Below, in pieces: positions 23,581 to 32,968 of a DNA stretch of 64,000 nt (position 1 is its first letter; every line of letters begins with the position of its first letter). This DNA comes from an uncultured Lachnospiraceae bacterium (GTDB lineage Bacteria; Bacillota; Clostridia; Lachnospirales; Lachnospiraceae). The DNA lies in contig CAJUDM010000026.1 in NCBI GenBank assembly GCA_910584915.1, positions 6,003 through 70,002 on the forward strand, given 5' to 3'. Both the position numbers and the translations under genes were made by a program. The notes beneath the pieces were generated by a model that saw only the letters and a list, made by a program, of their open reading frames with translations, did not search any database and was not told the origin of the DNA.

Positions 23581-24479
23581 ATAAAATGAAAGAAAGATAT
23601 GACGGAATGTACATTCCGGAGGAACTGAACAGCCGGATACAGCAGGAGATTTTGAAGTCCAGAAAGCAGCATGAGGTGTCGAAGCTGCAAAGACAGCATG
23701 AGGAGGAAAACGGATTCCGTTACTTGTTCAAAAGGGTGATCCACGGCATGGAAGCCGCAGCCGCCGCTGCATGTATCCTTTTCACGGCAGCGCTCAATAC
23801 AAGTCCGGTATTTGCGAAGGAAGCGGCGAAACTTCCGGTGATCGGAGGGCTGGCACAGGTACTGACATTCCGCTCTTATGAGATGGAAAAAGATGATATA
23901 GCGGTATCTGTGGAGATCCCGACGATCGAAATGATAGCGGAGGATACCGGGATATCGGTGGATGAGATCAACCAGGAGATTCTCGATTGCTGCAATCAGT
24001 ATGCGGATGAGGCGTTATTGCGCGCGGAAGAATACAGAACCGCTTTTCTGGAGACAGGCGGGACAGAAGAGGAATGGGCGGAACACAACATCAAGATCAC
24101 GGTGGGTTATGAGATAAAGCAGCAGAGCGACGAGTATCTTTCGTTTATCGTGAGGGGAACGGAGAACTGGACGAGCGCCTACAGTGTGTCAAGATATTAT
24201 AATCTCGCTTTAGGCACAGGGAAAATGGTAACATTGGAGGATATGCTGGGCAGTGATTATATCGAACTGGCAAACACGGGTATCCGAGAGCAGATGGCGG
24301 AAAGACAAGACGCGGGAGAGGTATTTTTCACGGCGGAAGAGGGCGGCTTTACAGGGATTTCAGAGGATGTGAAGTTCTACATCAACAAAGATAATCATCC
24401 GGTTATCGTCTTTGAGAAATATGAAATTGCGCCCGGTGCATCGGGAGAAATTGAATTTGAAATAACAGGAGGAAAGTAA
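23568..24479 (+). CDS. RsiV-like anti-sigma factor (DUF3298-type)
   Basis: A 303-residue protein: cytosolic N-terminal ~57 residues with charged helices, a hydrophobic segment (about 60-83), then an extracellular domain. That domain ends in the DUF3298 region (SVSRYYNLALGTGKMVTLED, FYINKDNHPVIVFEKYEIAP) found in RsiV. RsiV-type anti-sigmas hold their sigma until a signal triggers proteolysis. Overlap with the sigma gene supports partnership. Lysozyme sensing cannot be claimed from the sequence. Confidence 0.85.
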   Translation: MGKLDKMKERYDGMYIPEELNSRIQQEILKSRKQHEVSKLQRQHEEENGFRYLFKRVIHGMEAAAAAACILFTAALNTSPVFAKEAAKLPVIGGLAQVLTFRSYEMEKDDIAVSVEIPTIEMIAEDTGISVDEINQEILDCCNQYADEALLRAEEYRTAFLETGGTEEEWAEHNIKITVGYEIKQQSDEYLSFIVRGTENWTSAYSVSRYYNLALGTGKMVTLEDMLGSDYIELANTGIREQMAERQDAGEVFFTAEEGGFTGISEDVKFYINKDNHPVIVFEKYEIAPGASGEIEFEITGGK

Positions 24480-24480
24480 G

Positions 24481-25068
24481 ATGAGAAAGATATTGAAAAA
24501 TGCGGCAGTTTTGGTATTGAGTTTTGCCCTCGCGGGAATGATACTGACAGGGTGCGGTGAAGGCAAAGAGGAGATACGGCAGGAGCCCGACGCTGAGATA
24601 TCGGAGGAAAATGAGCAGGATTTTTCGGAGCAGCCGGTGGCGGAATCTGTGGAAGATGAGGATATCGGATCTGTAGAAAACGAGGATATCGGACCTGTTG
24701 ATAAAGCAGGGGAGATATCGGAGGGCTATGAGGACAATTTTGCGGTTGACAGCGAGGCGGCAAAGGAATTTGCCGCGAAGGTGAAAGAGATAACGGCAAA
24801 GAAGGATCTGGAGGCTTTGGCGGAACTCACTGCTTTTCCTGTTTATGTAGGACTGCCGGATGTCGATGTGGTCGAGACAAGGGAAGACTTTTTGAACCTT
24901 GGGGCGGAAACAGTGTTTACGGAGAAGCTGATGAAGTCCGTGGAAGCTGCCGATATTGAACATTTTGAGCCTTCCATGGCAGGATTCTCCATCTCGGACG
25001 GCGGATCATCAAATATCAATTTCGGAGTTGTGGACGGGGTGCTGGCGATTAACGGCATTAATTATTGA
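24481..25068 (+). CDS. Lipoprotein, third gene of the SigV-like operon
   Basis: A 195-residue secreted protein with a lipoprotein signal (LSFALAGMILTGCGEG; acylated Cys about residue 22). An acidic low-complexity linker containing repeats of EDEDIGSV/ENEDIGPV type and a C-terminal domain of about 100 residues (EFAAKVKEITAKKDLEALAE, FPVYVGLPDVDVVETREDFL) follow. It starts 1 nt after the RsiV-like stop. The function is unknown; co-transcription suggests part of the envelope-stress output or sensor. A terminator follows. Confidence 0.8.
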   Translation: MRKILKNAAVLVLSFALAGMILTGCGEGKEEIRQEPDAEISEENEQDFSEQPVAESVEDEDIGSVENEDIGPVDKAGEISEGYEDNFAVDSEAAKEFAAKVKEITAKKDLEALAELTAFPVYVGLPDVDVVETREDFLNLGAETVFTEKLMKSVEAADIEHFEPSMAGFSISDGGSSNINFGVVDGVLAINGINY

Positions 25069-25120
25069 GCATTAATCTTAAACACGGATCAGGGAATTTT
25101 GATCGTCACGTGATAAATGA

Positions 25121-25169
25121 CTGCTGTAAAATGTGTTACTGGATCGTGATATTTTACAGCAGTTTTACT
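25121..25169 (+). terminator. Terminator of the SigV-like operon
   Basis: CTGCTGTAAAAT (25121-25132) and ATTTTACAGCAG (25151-25162) form a perfect 12-bp stem followed by TTTTACTTTT. The A/T symmetry makes it possibly bidirectional, also ending the minus-strand pseudogene. Confidence 0.88.
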
Positions 25170-25204
25170 TTTAATGCCGATGCTGAAAGGATGGCAGGGA
25201 GTCC

Positions 25205-26727
25205 TTACCCGGCAGCCCGCACCATGCACTCTTTCTTCCGGCAGGCGATGCCATATTTATAAATGGTTTTCATGCCATCCTGCAGAAGTTTTGATTCATA
25301 ACATCTGTCTTCTATCTGAGCAAGTGCTTCCAGGCAGGCAGCCTCCATGCTCTGTTCCCCTGCATATTTTATTTCGATCACAATTCCGATCCGCTCGTCT
25401 CTGATCTCTATCATAATATCGCTGTATCCGTTCCCCGTCTCCGCATTGGAACGGATAGTCCGGTCGTATCTTTTCTGGCTTCCGACTGAATCCACTCCAT
25501 GATCTGTTCGATAAAGATCTTGCGAATCTCAAGATTGGGGATTGCCAGATAATATGCCCCGTTTTCCGTTTCCCCGCGACTGGTCAGATAACCGGTGGTA
25601 AACAGAACGCTCCAAAGATTGTCTATGTTTTTATAAAGATCGCGGTAAGTCAATTCCTGATTGATTTTTTTGATAACCTCCCTGCCGTTCACCAGTTCCT
25701 CGATCTCTCTCTGGACATTTCCCTTTGCCATCTTAAGGAATGTTCGGATGATATCATTTCCGCTTGTGTTGACCCAGAAAGCTTCCGGTTTGGCAGAAGG
25801 GTCGGAGAGAAGTAAAGCGGCATAATTGATGACATCCCAGGGACAATAGATATCCACATCGCCAAACCGATAGCCGTCATACCATTCCCTTGCCAGTTCA
25901 AATCGGTCCTCCGATCCGTAATACTGTAGCAATTCTCTGACTTCCCCGTCCGAAAATCCAAAGTATCTATCAAATTGTTTGTTCGTTATCGTCAGTACCC
26001 GGAGGTTGTTGAGGCCTGTGAAAATACTTTCCTTTGCGACTCTCAGACAGCCTGTCAGCACGGCAAACTGGAGACTGGCATTCGTCTTTAACGCCTGCCC
26101 CAGAATTCCCCGCAGCAGAGAGCTCATCTCGTCATAATATCCGTACTGCTGTGCTTTATCCAAAGGCACATCGTATTCGTCGATCAGAAGGATCACTTTT
26201 TGATCATAATGTTTCCATAGAAGTTTACACAGCATCCGAAGACTGTCTTCGAGGACCTCATTTGGCATGATAAATGCCTGCCTGCCGCTTGTATCCACAT
26301 TTACCAGTTGTCTGTACTGTTCTTTTTCCCGGTCGGAAAGTCTGGGGCTGTTTTCCAGAAAGGCGAACCGCATCGCTTCATTGCCGATGATGGAACAGAG
26401 AATTCCCCGCGCGGTCTGAAATTCCAGAGAGCCTGTACCTTTTAGCGTGATGGAGACTACCGGAAATTTTCCCATATATTCCCGACAAAGTTCTGTTTCT
26501 GCTGCTATGCAAAGTCCTTCAAACAGCCGGCTGTCGCATCCGTATTCAAAAAAATACTGGAGCATACTCATGTTCAACGACTTTCCGAACCTTCTGGGGC
26601 GAGTGAAAAGATTCACTTTTGCCATATCCTCAAGGAGTTCTTTTATCATGTCTGTCTTATCGACATAATAAAAATCTCCTCTGCGCATTTCTTCAAAATG
26701 TTCAATGCCTATGGGTAATTTTTTCAT
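25205..26727 (-). pseudogene. AAA-ATPase / PD-(D/E)XK nuclease-like gene, deleted and frameshifted
   Basis: A remnant of the widespread AAA-ATPase-like + DUF1703 family. The N-terminal frame (26727 to 25411) has the MKKLPIGIEHFEEM start, the P-loop-like RPRRFGKSLNM and Walker B VILLIDEYDVPL. The nuclease core GNGYSDIMIEIRDERIGIVI plus EIKYAG is in a different frame (25495 to 25205). The stretch normally linking them (by memory of the family, on the order of 70 residues) is missing after FIEQIMEWIQSE. A deletion with a frameshift therefore separates the domains. Intact members are often annotated as ATP-binding proteins of unknown role. Confidence 0.82.
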
Positions 26728-26863
26728 AGCTTTCAAGGCTGCCTGCTCCTTTTTGATAGGTGTTATTTATCGATCTTTTGCTGGATGGATCTGTTTTCTG
26801 TCGTTGATGGTATTATACGATATTTTGTGCGGGATTGCCAGATATTTGCAGGGATAAACAAAC

Positions 26864-27058
26864 TTAATCTTCTAAAAAGAAGATATCTTCCACATGCCGG
26901 TTCAGCAATTTGGCAATTTTCATGGCAAGTTCAAGAGTCGGGTTGTATTTGTCGTTCTCGATCGCTATTATCGTCTGCCTGCTCACTCCTAATTTTTTTG
27001 CCATATCCTCCTGCCGGAGTCCCGCTTCTTTTCTGAGTTGTTTTATGATATTTTTCAT
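26864..27058 (-). CDS. Small XRE-family regulator
   Basis: A 64-residue single-HTH protein (MKNIIKQLRKEAGLRQEDM, GVSRQTIIAIENDKYNPTLE, ending HVEDIFFLED), typical of the YozG/Xre-like stand-alone HTH family. ATG 27058 overlaps the stop of the upstream membrane protein gene by 4 bp (ATGA), so the pair is coupled. It likely autoregulates through the promoter near 27460. Confidence 0.9.
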   Translation of the reverse strand: MKNIIKQLRKEAGLRQEDMAKKLGVSRQTIIAIENDKYNPTLELAMKIAKLLNRHVEDIFFLED

Positions 27059-27393
27059 GCAGTCTGCGCTTTCATCATGAAGTAGGTACCCACGGATGCT
27101 ATCAAGGCGGCAATGATAACAGCCGCAAGGACCGTCCATAAGAGTTTATTCGGTTCTCTGTATTCTTCATCGCCGGAGATCATTTTCTGTTTTATCGCCA
27201 ACTGGGAAAAACCCTGAACACACGCGGCAAAACATAAAATAAGCCCCGGCAGAGGATGATATGCCTCTCCCTCTACAAGAGTCTGCCAGCAATTAAAAAG
27301 CGTCCATGCTGCCAAAGCCAGTGAGGCTGATCTGTAGCCCCATTCTTCGGAGCGCAGTTGAATATTTCTGTCCATTTCGTCCATTTTTTTCAT
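27055..27393 (-). CDS. Small membrane protein paired with the XRE regulator
   Basis: A 112-residue protein with three hydrophobic segments (LALAAWTLFNCWQTL, LPGLILCFAACVQGFSQLA, LLWTVLAAVIIAALIASVGTYF) and a charged N-terminus. Similar two-gene sets (a DUF6442-like membrane protein plus a short HTH protein) are common in Firmicutes, with unknown function. It is the first gene of the pair, driven by a consensus promoter. Confidence 0.75.
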   Translation of the reverse strand: MKKMDEMDRNIQLRSEEWGYRSASLALAAWTLFNCWQTLVEGEAYHPLPGLILCFAACVQGFSQLAIKQKMISGDEEYREPNKLLWTVLAAVIIAALIASVGTYFMMKAQTA

Positions 27394-27457
27394 GAGTTTA
27401 TACCTCCGCTGTGATGTTAGAATTCTTTTAAAATGTTAAAATCTCTTTACATTTTTG

Positions 27458-27485
27458 ATTATATACGCAAGATTAGAAATGTCAA
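27458..27485 (-). promoter_or_regulatory. Consensus promoter of the membrane protein/XRE pair
   Basis: On the minus strand TTGACA (27485-27480) and TATAAT (27463-27458) are separated by 16 bp. Flanking TGTTAAAA/TTTTAACA-type motifs (about 27431-27441 and 27490-27499) are candidate operators for the small XRE protein. The rest of 27394-27677 holds nothing else I can support. Confidence 0.75.
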
Positions 27486-27677
27486 GAACTTTTAACATTT
27501 TTGGCGAAGGATGACTTTGCTTTTCCGACAAATTTGTGTTAAAATTTTACCCCGTAGGCGATTGAAATGACAGGAAGCAAAAAACGGGAATATGTAGCAG
27601 AACCTTTGAAAATCATATAAGATAGAGATCGACGGAAATGAAAAGAAAAAGGCGGAAAGAAAAAGGCAAATGGAAGA

Positions 27678-28658
27678 ATGAAATTTTATTCACTGAACGA
27701 TTATCTGCACGACACCTTCGGAGAAAAAGTATATAAGATCGCGCTGGACGGCGGCTTCACCTGCCCGAACAGGGACGGCACATTGGGCACAAAAGGATGT
27801 ATTTTCTGCTCGGGCGCCGGCTCCGGGGAGTTTGCGGGGAGCAGGGGAGATTCTGTCAGTATCCAGATCGAAAAGGGAAAAGAACTGTTGAAGGACAAGG
27901 TAAAAAGCGGGAAATATATCGCTTATTTTCAGGCGTTTACGAATACTTACGCCCCGGTGGAGAGACTGAGGCAGCTTTATGAGGAGGCGATAGAATGCCC
28001 GGATATCGCGGCACTGTCCATCGCCACAAGGCCGGACTGCCTTCCGAAGGAAGTTCTGTCACTGCTCGAGGAGATGAACCGGATCAAGCCTGTCTGGGTG
28101 GAACTCGGCTTACAGACGATCCATGCGAGGACAGCGGCGTACATCAGACGGGGATACCCGCTGTCTGTGTACGACGAGGCGGTAAAAAAACTGAAGGAGA
28201 TCGGCGTGCAGGTGATCGTCCATGTGATCCTGGGGCTTCCCGGGGAGAGTGAGGAGGAGATGAAAGAGACAGCCTCCTATGTCGGGAAAAGCGGTGCGGA
28301 TGGGATAAAATTACAGCTCCTGCATGTGCTGGAGGGAACGGATCTGGAAAAAGAGTACCGGGAGGGCAGGTGCAGGGTGATGGAGATGGAGGAATATGCG
28401 GACCTGGTGGCGGACTGCATTGCGCTTCTGCCGGAGCGGATGGTCATCCACCGCATGACCGGGGACGGGGATAAAAAGACGCTGATCGCGCCGAAATGGA
28501 GCGCAGATAAAAAGAGAGTGTTGAATGCGCTGCACAGAGCGATAAAAGAGAAGGAGCGGAACCGGAACAGCCAGGGAATCAGCCTGTTCGGGATGTCTGA
28601 CGGAGGGAAGGAGAGGAATACGGATGAAAAAAGAAAACAGGAAGTGGAAGGCGTTTAA
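27678..28658 (+). CDS. Radical SAM protein, TIGR01212 (YhcC) family
   Basis: A 326-residue radical SAM protein. The iron-sulfur cysteines are in TCPNRDGTLG and KGCIFCSGAG. Further blocks are AYFQAFTNTYAPVERLRQLY, LSIATRPDCLP, ELGLQTIH and VIVHVILGLPGE. The family is well conserved but its substrate is unknown to me. The 3' end overlaps azlC by 35 bp. The last ~40 residues are low-complexity and charged, and partly antisense-free overlap with the next start. Confidence 0.9.
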   Translation: MKFYSLNDYLHDTFGEKVYKIALDGGFTCPNRDGTLGTKGCIFCSGAGSGEFAGSRGDSVSIQIEKGKELLKDKVKSGKYIAYFQAFTNTYAPVERLRQLYEEAIECPDIAALSIATRPDCLPKEVLSLLEEMNRIKPVWVELGLQTIHARTAAYIRRGYPLSVYDEAVKKLKEIGVQVIVHVILGLPGESEEEMKETASYVGKSGADGIKLQLLHVLEGTDLEKEYREGRCRVMEMEEYADLVADCIALLPERMVIHRMTGDGDKKTLIAPKWSADKKRVLNALHRAIKEKERNRNSQGISLFGMSDGGKERNTDEKRKQEVEGV

Positions 28659-29334
28659 GACAGCGTTTCCCTATACTATCCCCATCTTTGCGGGATTTTG
28701 GTTTCTGGGGCTGACTTACGGGATCTATATGAATGTGTCGGGATTTTCCTTTGTCTATCCGATGGTCATGAGCCTGACGGTTTTCGGCGGCTCCCTGGAA
28801 TTTCTGGCGGTGTCCATGCTGCTCTCAAAGTTTGCGCCCATGCAGACGTTCATCATGGTTTTGATGGTGCAGGCGAGGCATCTGTTTTACGGGATCGCCA
28901 TGCTGGAGCGCTTTAAGGGGATGGGGCTAAAAAGGTTTTATCTGATCTTCGGGATGTGCGACGAGACCTTTTCCATCAACTATGCCGCAAAGATCCCGGA
29001 GGATGTGGATAGAGGATGGTTTATGTTTTTTGTGACGCTGCTCAATCATTTCTACTGGTTTTCCGGGGCGACTCTGGGCGGAATTGTGGGCTCTTTCCTC
29101 ACCTTCAATACGGAAGGGCTGGATTTTGTGATGACGGCGATGTTTGTGGTGATTTTTCTGGAACAGTGGATGAAGGAGAAGAGGCATGATACGGCGTATA
29201 TCGGGCTGGCGGCATCGTTTGTCTGTCTCATGTTGTTCGGGGCGGATTCCTTTCTGGTGCCGTCGATGGTATGTATAGTTGTTGGGCTGACCTTTATGAG
29301 AAAGCGGATCGAGAGAGCGGGCGGGCTGACCTGA
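28624..29334 (+). CDS. azlC: AzlC family branched-chain amino acid exporter subunit
   Basis: A 236-residue polytopic membrane protein of the AzlC/YgaZ family, which with AzlD exports branched-chain amino acids or their analogues. Typical segments include FPYTIPIFAGFWFLGLTYGI, QARHLFYGIAMLERF and FGMCDETFSI. It begins inside the radical SAM gene (35-bp overlap). azlD follows after 119 bp of purine-rich DNA. Confidence 0.9.
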   Translation: MKKENRKWKAFKTAFPYTIPIFAGFWFLGLTYGIYMNVSGFSFVYPMVMSLTVFGGSLEFLAVSMLLSKFAPMQTFIMVLMVQARHLFYGIAMLERFKGMGLKRFYLIFGMCDETFSINYAAKIPEDVDRGWFMFFVTLLNHFYWFSGATLGGIVGSFLTFNTEGLDFVMTAMFVVIFLEQWMKEKRHDTAYIGLAASFVCLMLFGADSFLVPSMVCIVVGLTFMRKRIERAGGLT

Positions 29335-29453
29335 CAGGGAGAAGTCAGGCAGAGAGCAAACAGAGCCGGCGGGAAAAGGACAGACAGAGAGAGGATGAAC
29401 AGGGAGGAAGACTGGCCTGACAGGAAGAGAAGAGACAGAGAGGAAGGATTGAT

Positions 29454-29780
29454 ATGACAATAGAACAACAGATCATAACGATTGGCATCTGCGTTTTTGG
29501 GACGATGTTGACACGGTTTCTGCCGTTTCTCATTTTTTCCTCCAAAAAGCCGACGCCGGAGTATATCAGGTATCTCGGAAAAGCGCTGCCCTCTGCGATT
29601 TTCGGCATGCTGGTCATTTACTGTCTGAAAGGTGTGGAGATTACGGGCGGAAACCATGGCCTTCCGGAGTTTATTTCGATCGGCGTGGTCATAGCGCTGC
29701 ACCTGTGGAAGCGGCAGATGCTTTTATCCATCGCGGGCGGGACAGTCTGCTATATGCTGCTGGTCCAGATGGTATTCTAA
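29454..29780 (+). CDS. azlD: AzlD family transporter subunit
   Basis: A 108-residue membrane protein of the AzlD/YgaH family (IGICVFGTMLTRFLPFLIFS, YLGKALPSAIFGMLVIYCLK), the small partner of AzlC. GAGGAAGG precedes ATG 29454. Size and hydrophobic pattern are normal. Confidence 0.9.
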   Translation: MTIEQQIITIGICVFGTMLTRFLPFLIFSSKKPTPEYIRYLGKALPSAIFGMLVIYCLKGVEITGGNHGLPEFISIGVVIALHLWKRQMLLSIAGGTVCYMLLVQMVF

Positions 29781-30058
29781 TCTACGGACAGTATTTGTGA
29801 AAGAATTCCGTATTCTAAATGGCTGTCCGCAGATGGAGAGCAGATGAGACAAAAAATCGGTATATTTTCAAAAAAAGTCCGTAAAATCCCGCATTGTCAC
29901 GCAAAAGTTGACAGAAGGAAACGTCAGATTGGTAGTCAGCGGAGCAATTTATCAGTAGAATGGGAGCATAGACAACAGACCGGTCAGTTGCTATAAAACA
30001 ATGCGGACAGCTCTCAATTCTGTAAGGATTGCGGGATCGTCCGGGAAAGAGGTATAAG

Positions 30059-30973
30059 ATGACATTAGGACAGAAACTGAAAATACTGTTAAAAGAAAAA
30101 AATATGACCCAGGAGGAACTGGCGGAGCAGCTCGATGTATCGAGGCAGGCAGTGGGGAAATGGGCGAACGACAAAGGCATCCCCGAGGTGGGCAAGCTGA
30201 TACAGATCAGCAATCTGTTTGGCGTATCCCTGGATTACTTATTGAAAGAGGACGGCAGGGAGGCAGCCGGCGCAGAGAGCGGCTACTATGTCAGCGGGGA
30301 GATGCTGGAGGGCTATTTATCCTACCGAAGGCAGAACAGAAAGCGGATCATCGGCGGTATCAGCCTTCTGATGCTGGCAAATATCTTCGATGAGCTGGCA
30401 AGAGGGAACGCCCGGAGTGTGATGGAAGGGCTTTATTGGATCGTCACGCTCTCAGGTGTTGCTCTGCTGATCTGGCAGTGCTTCCAGAATGGAAAGTATC
30501 GGGAGATCAAAAAGGAGAAACTGATCTTTGACGACAGGATTTATGAGGCATTCAAGACAAGGCGTGAGCGGGAGCGGAAAAAATATGCCCTGATGATGAT
30601 CGCGGGCGTGGTGCTTTTGGTCGTAGGTTCGGAGATCACTTCTTTTCTGGTGCATGGTACGGTGATCAGGATCTTCGGGATAGAACCGGGAATCCTTGAG
30701 TGGATCACAGACACGGCAGGGCTTTCGTTTGTGATGTGGTCGGCGATGTCCGCCATGGCGGAGAGCACAGTGGTAAAAAATGCGGAGGGCATACCAAAAA
30801 GCGGAGACGGCAGGTTCCGGTGGATTTACTGGGCAGTTCCCGTGACACTGTTGGCAGTTTTGATTGGATTTGTGTCCCATATCTGGAGCTCCATGGCGCC
30901 GGTGATCATCTTGTTTTGCGCGCTCCTTGTCACGGTGTGTAAGCTGCTTTTGGAAAATCGGGAGGGAAAATAA
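30059..30973 (+). CDS. XRE-family regulator with membrane domain
   Basis: A 304-residue protein. Residues 1-~62 are an HTH_3 domain (LKEKNMTQEELAEQLDVSRQ, VGKWANDKGIPEV). The rest has five or six hydrophobic segments, including LLMLANIFDELA, GLYWIVTLSGVALLIWQCF and YWAVPVTLLAVLIGFV. A membrane-bound regulator is likely. ATG 30059 after AAAGAGGT is preferred over an upstream start at 30029. Its stop overlaps the next gene by 1 bp (TAATG). Confidence 0.85.
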   Translation: MTLGQKLKILLKEKNMTQEELAEQLDVSRQAVGKWANDKGIPEVGKLIQISNLFGVSLDYLLKEDGREAAGAESGYYVSGEMLEGYLSYRRQNRKRIIGGISLLMLANIFDELARGNARSVMEGLYWIVTLSGVALLIWQCFQNGKYREIKKEKLIFDDRIYEAFKTRRERERKKYALMMIAGVVLLVVGSEITSFLVHGTVIRIFGIEPGILEWITDTAGLSFVMWSAMSAMAESTVVKNAEGIPKSGDGRFRWIYWAVPVTLLAVLIGFVSHIWSSMAPVIILFCALLVTVCKLLLENREGK

Positions 30974-31545
30974 TGTACAATATAAAAAATATATTTAGTG
31001 CTTTGGCGGTGATCGCGCTGACAATCTCTGCGCTGACAGGATGCAGCATATCGGACGGGGGCGGATATACGCGGGAGGAACTGGGTAATCTGGCAAAGCT
31101 GGAAATTTACGAGGCTGACAGCGATACCCTGATAAGAGCCATAGAGGATGAAGAGACGTTGTACCGGTTTAATCAGGTGTTTCAGGTATCCCAGGTATCC
31201 GGAGATGACAGCGATTCGGAGGATGCTTATATCGAATGGGAGTCGGCGCCTGAGGACTATGGGATGGGGACAGAAGAACCCAAAGAGCTGCTGAAGGATG
31301 CGAGAAAGACATACGATATCGTTATCTATAAACACCCTGTGGCAAAATTCGGCGATAAGGAGCCGGTGAAGTTCCTGACGATGACATTGTATGAAAATAC
31401 GGATATCGTCAGGATCGTAGTGGCGGATGAGAGCATCAATATTTTTTTCCTGCCGGAGGAATTTCTGACATTTTATTACAGGATGTCGGAGGAAGAGAGT
31501 GAGTTTTATGAATCGCTTCTAAAAAACAGTTTATTGAATAGATAA
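30973..31545 (+). CDS. Lipoprotein coupled to the membrane XRE regulator
   Basis: A 190-residue protein with a lipoprotein signal (ALAVIALTISALTGCSIS; Cys about residue 24). An acidic soluble domain (KLEIYEADSDTLIRAIEDEE, then IVIYKHPVAKFGDKEP) follows. I recognise no family. The 1-bp overlap with the upstream gene indicates translational coupling, suggesting a sensor-regulator pair. A terminator follows. Confidence 0.78.
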   Translation: MYNIKNIFSALAVIALTISALTGCSISDGGGYTREELGNLAKLEIYEADSDTLIRAIEDEETLYRFNQVFQVSQVSGDDSDSEDAYIEWESAPEDYGMGTEEPKELLKDARKTYDIVIYKHPVAKFGDKEPVKFLTMTLYENTDIVRIVVADESINIFFLPEEFLTFYYRMSEEESEFYESLLKNSLLNR

Positions 31546-31563
31546 ATCCCGGGTTGAAAGTAT

Positions 31564-31594
31564 AGTCCTTCGCCGCAAGGTGGAGGACTTTTTC
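31564..31594 (+). terminator. Terminator after the lipoprotein gene
   Basis: AGTCCT (31564-31569) and AGGACT (31584-31589) enclose a GC-rich loop and are followed by TTTTT. Confidence 0.75.
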
Positions 31595-31649
31595 CATAAT
31601 GGGGATAAGCGAGTGAAAAATCGGGGGTTATGAAGGCTGCCCCAAATCG

Positions 31650-32252
31650 TTACGAAAGACAACGGAGCTCTCTCTCCAATTCCTGTAACCTGGCAATATC
31701 AAAGACAAATCCGCTCATACCGCATTCTCTGCCGGCGATTACGTTCTCTTTTGTATCGTCAATAAAAAAGCATTCGCTGGCATTCAGCGAAAATTTTTCA
31801 AATAATCTTTCAAATATTTCTTTGTCGGGCTTCATGAGCTTCTCTGCCGCCGATATCACAAAACCGTCAAAATATATGCCGATATCTGATTTTTTAATGT
31901 ATTCGTAGAATTGGATGTTCGTATTGGACAGGCAGTATATTTTATATCCATGTTTTTTCCATTTTCGGATCAAATCGCAGGTGTCTTTATGAAACTCTAC
32001 TTTTTCAAACCATGTGCACATGATTTCGCTCACCTGATCTTTCAGAGGATACGGGACTTTGCTTTGAAATATCCTTTCCGCCTGTTTTGCGTTTAACAGT
32101 CCGCTGTCCATCTGAAGCCATTCTTCTGATTCAAAGATTACCTCTTTCAGACATTTTAATGTGGCATCATCCAGACTGTACTTTTTTAAAAGGGCGTCTG
32201 TATCCCATCTAATAACTACATTGCCAAAGTCAAATATGATATTTTTTATCAT
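31650..32252 (-). CDS. HAD family hydrolase
   Basis: A 200-residue haloacid-dehalogenase-like phosphatase. Motif I reads IIFDFGNVVIRWD (DxG where many have DxD), as in YihX-like sugar-phosphatases. Motif II is in YCLSNTN, motif III Lys in KLMKPDKEIF and motif IV in CFFIDDTKENV. It lies 17 bp downstream of the HD gene on the minus strand. Confidence 0.9.
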   Translation of the reverse strand: MIKNIIFDFGNVVIRWDTDALLKKYSLDDATLKCLKEVIFESEEWLQMDSGLLNAKQAERIFQSKVPYPLKDQVSEIMCTWFEKVEFHKDTCDLIRKWKKHGYKIYCLSNTNIQFYEYIKKSDIGIYFDGFVISAAEKLMKPDKEIFERLFEKFSLNASECFFIDDTKENVIAGRECGMSGFVFDIARLQELERELRCLS

Positions 32253-32269
32253 GGTTTCCTCACCTGATT

Positions 32270-32866
32270 TCAGAAACTGTTCGCCACAACCCCCGGGAGC
32301 AGCGCATAGATCGAACAGCCGATCTTTTCCTCAAACAACGTTTTGATCTCTAAAACCTTTTTCCACCTGTCTACTGTCGCCGGGTGGACGCCGTAGCGTA
32401 TCGTCACATCCACGAACCGCTTTTCCAAAAGACAGAACCCGGACGGCAGGGCGAGGGAGTCGCACAACTGAACCAGCCTGTCATAGTCGTCGTAGACAGC
32501 TTCGGCGACAAAATCTTTCAGAAACCGATAATCCTCATCGCTCATGTCAAACTTACCGATAGAAGTGCCGATATCCTGTATCATAAAAGCGTGGGAGATG
32601 CAGATCTGCGCCGCCTTCTTCCAGCCGCGCGCCATACAGTAGTGATAGCCGTCTGTCAGATGCTTTTCGGAACTTACGCCGGCATGGCGCCCGATATCGT
32701 GGAGAAGCCCGTAAATGTAAGCCTGATCGACGGACAGATCCTGGCAGCGCTCAGCGATATTCCGGCAGGCTTCGGCGACATACCTGGAATGAGCAACCCA
32801 TGCGCCGGGATTGGATCTGGATGCTTCCAGGAGAGCGTTCTCAGCGGTTTTTATCGTTAATTTCAT
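32270..32866 (-). CDS. HD-domain protein (putative phosphohydrolase)
   Basis: A 198-residue HD-superfamily protein. Histidine ligands are seen in WVAHSRYVAEACRN, the pair in YGLLHDIGRHAGV, and later in CISHAFMIQD and a DSLAL segment. These usually cleave phosphate esters of nucleotides or signalling molecules; the substrate is unknown. It is the upstream gene of a two-gene unit with the HAD hydrolase. Confidence 0.86.
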   Translation of the reverse strand: MKLTIKTAENALLEASRSNPGAWVAHSRYVAEACRNIAERCQDLSVDQAYIYGLLHDIGRHAGVSSEKHLTDGYHYCMARGWKKAAQICISHAFMIQDIGTSIGKFDMSDEDYRFLKDFVAEAVYDDYDRLVQLCDSLALPSGFCLLEKRFVDVTIRYGVHPATVDRWKKVLEIKTLFEEKIGCSIYALLPGVVANSF

Positions 32867-32968
32867 AGTTAAATTATTTCCTTTCTGTTATAGTATACTT
32901 AGTATATCTGGTATCCGACCGGTATATTACCCATTCTGTCGCTTTTATATTTCCCGAAACGAAGAGGG

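Noticed and set aside
29822..30012. GCTGTCCGCA and TGCGGACAGC inverted pair 180 bp apart
   Set aside because: Only 10 bp, no insertion-sequence content between, and likely chance or a simple local hairpin with CGGACAG at 29785.
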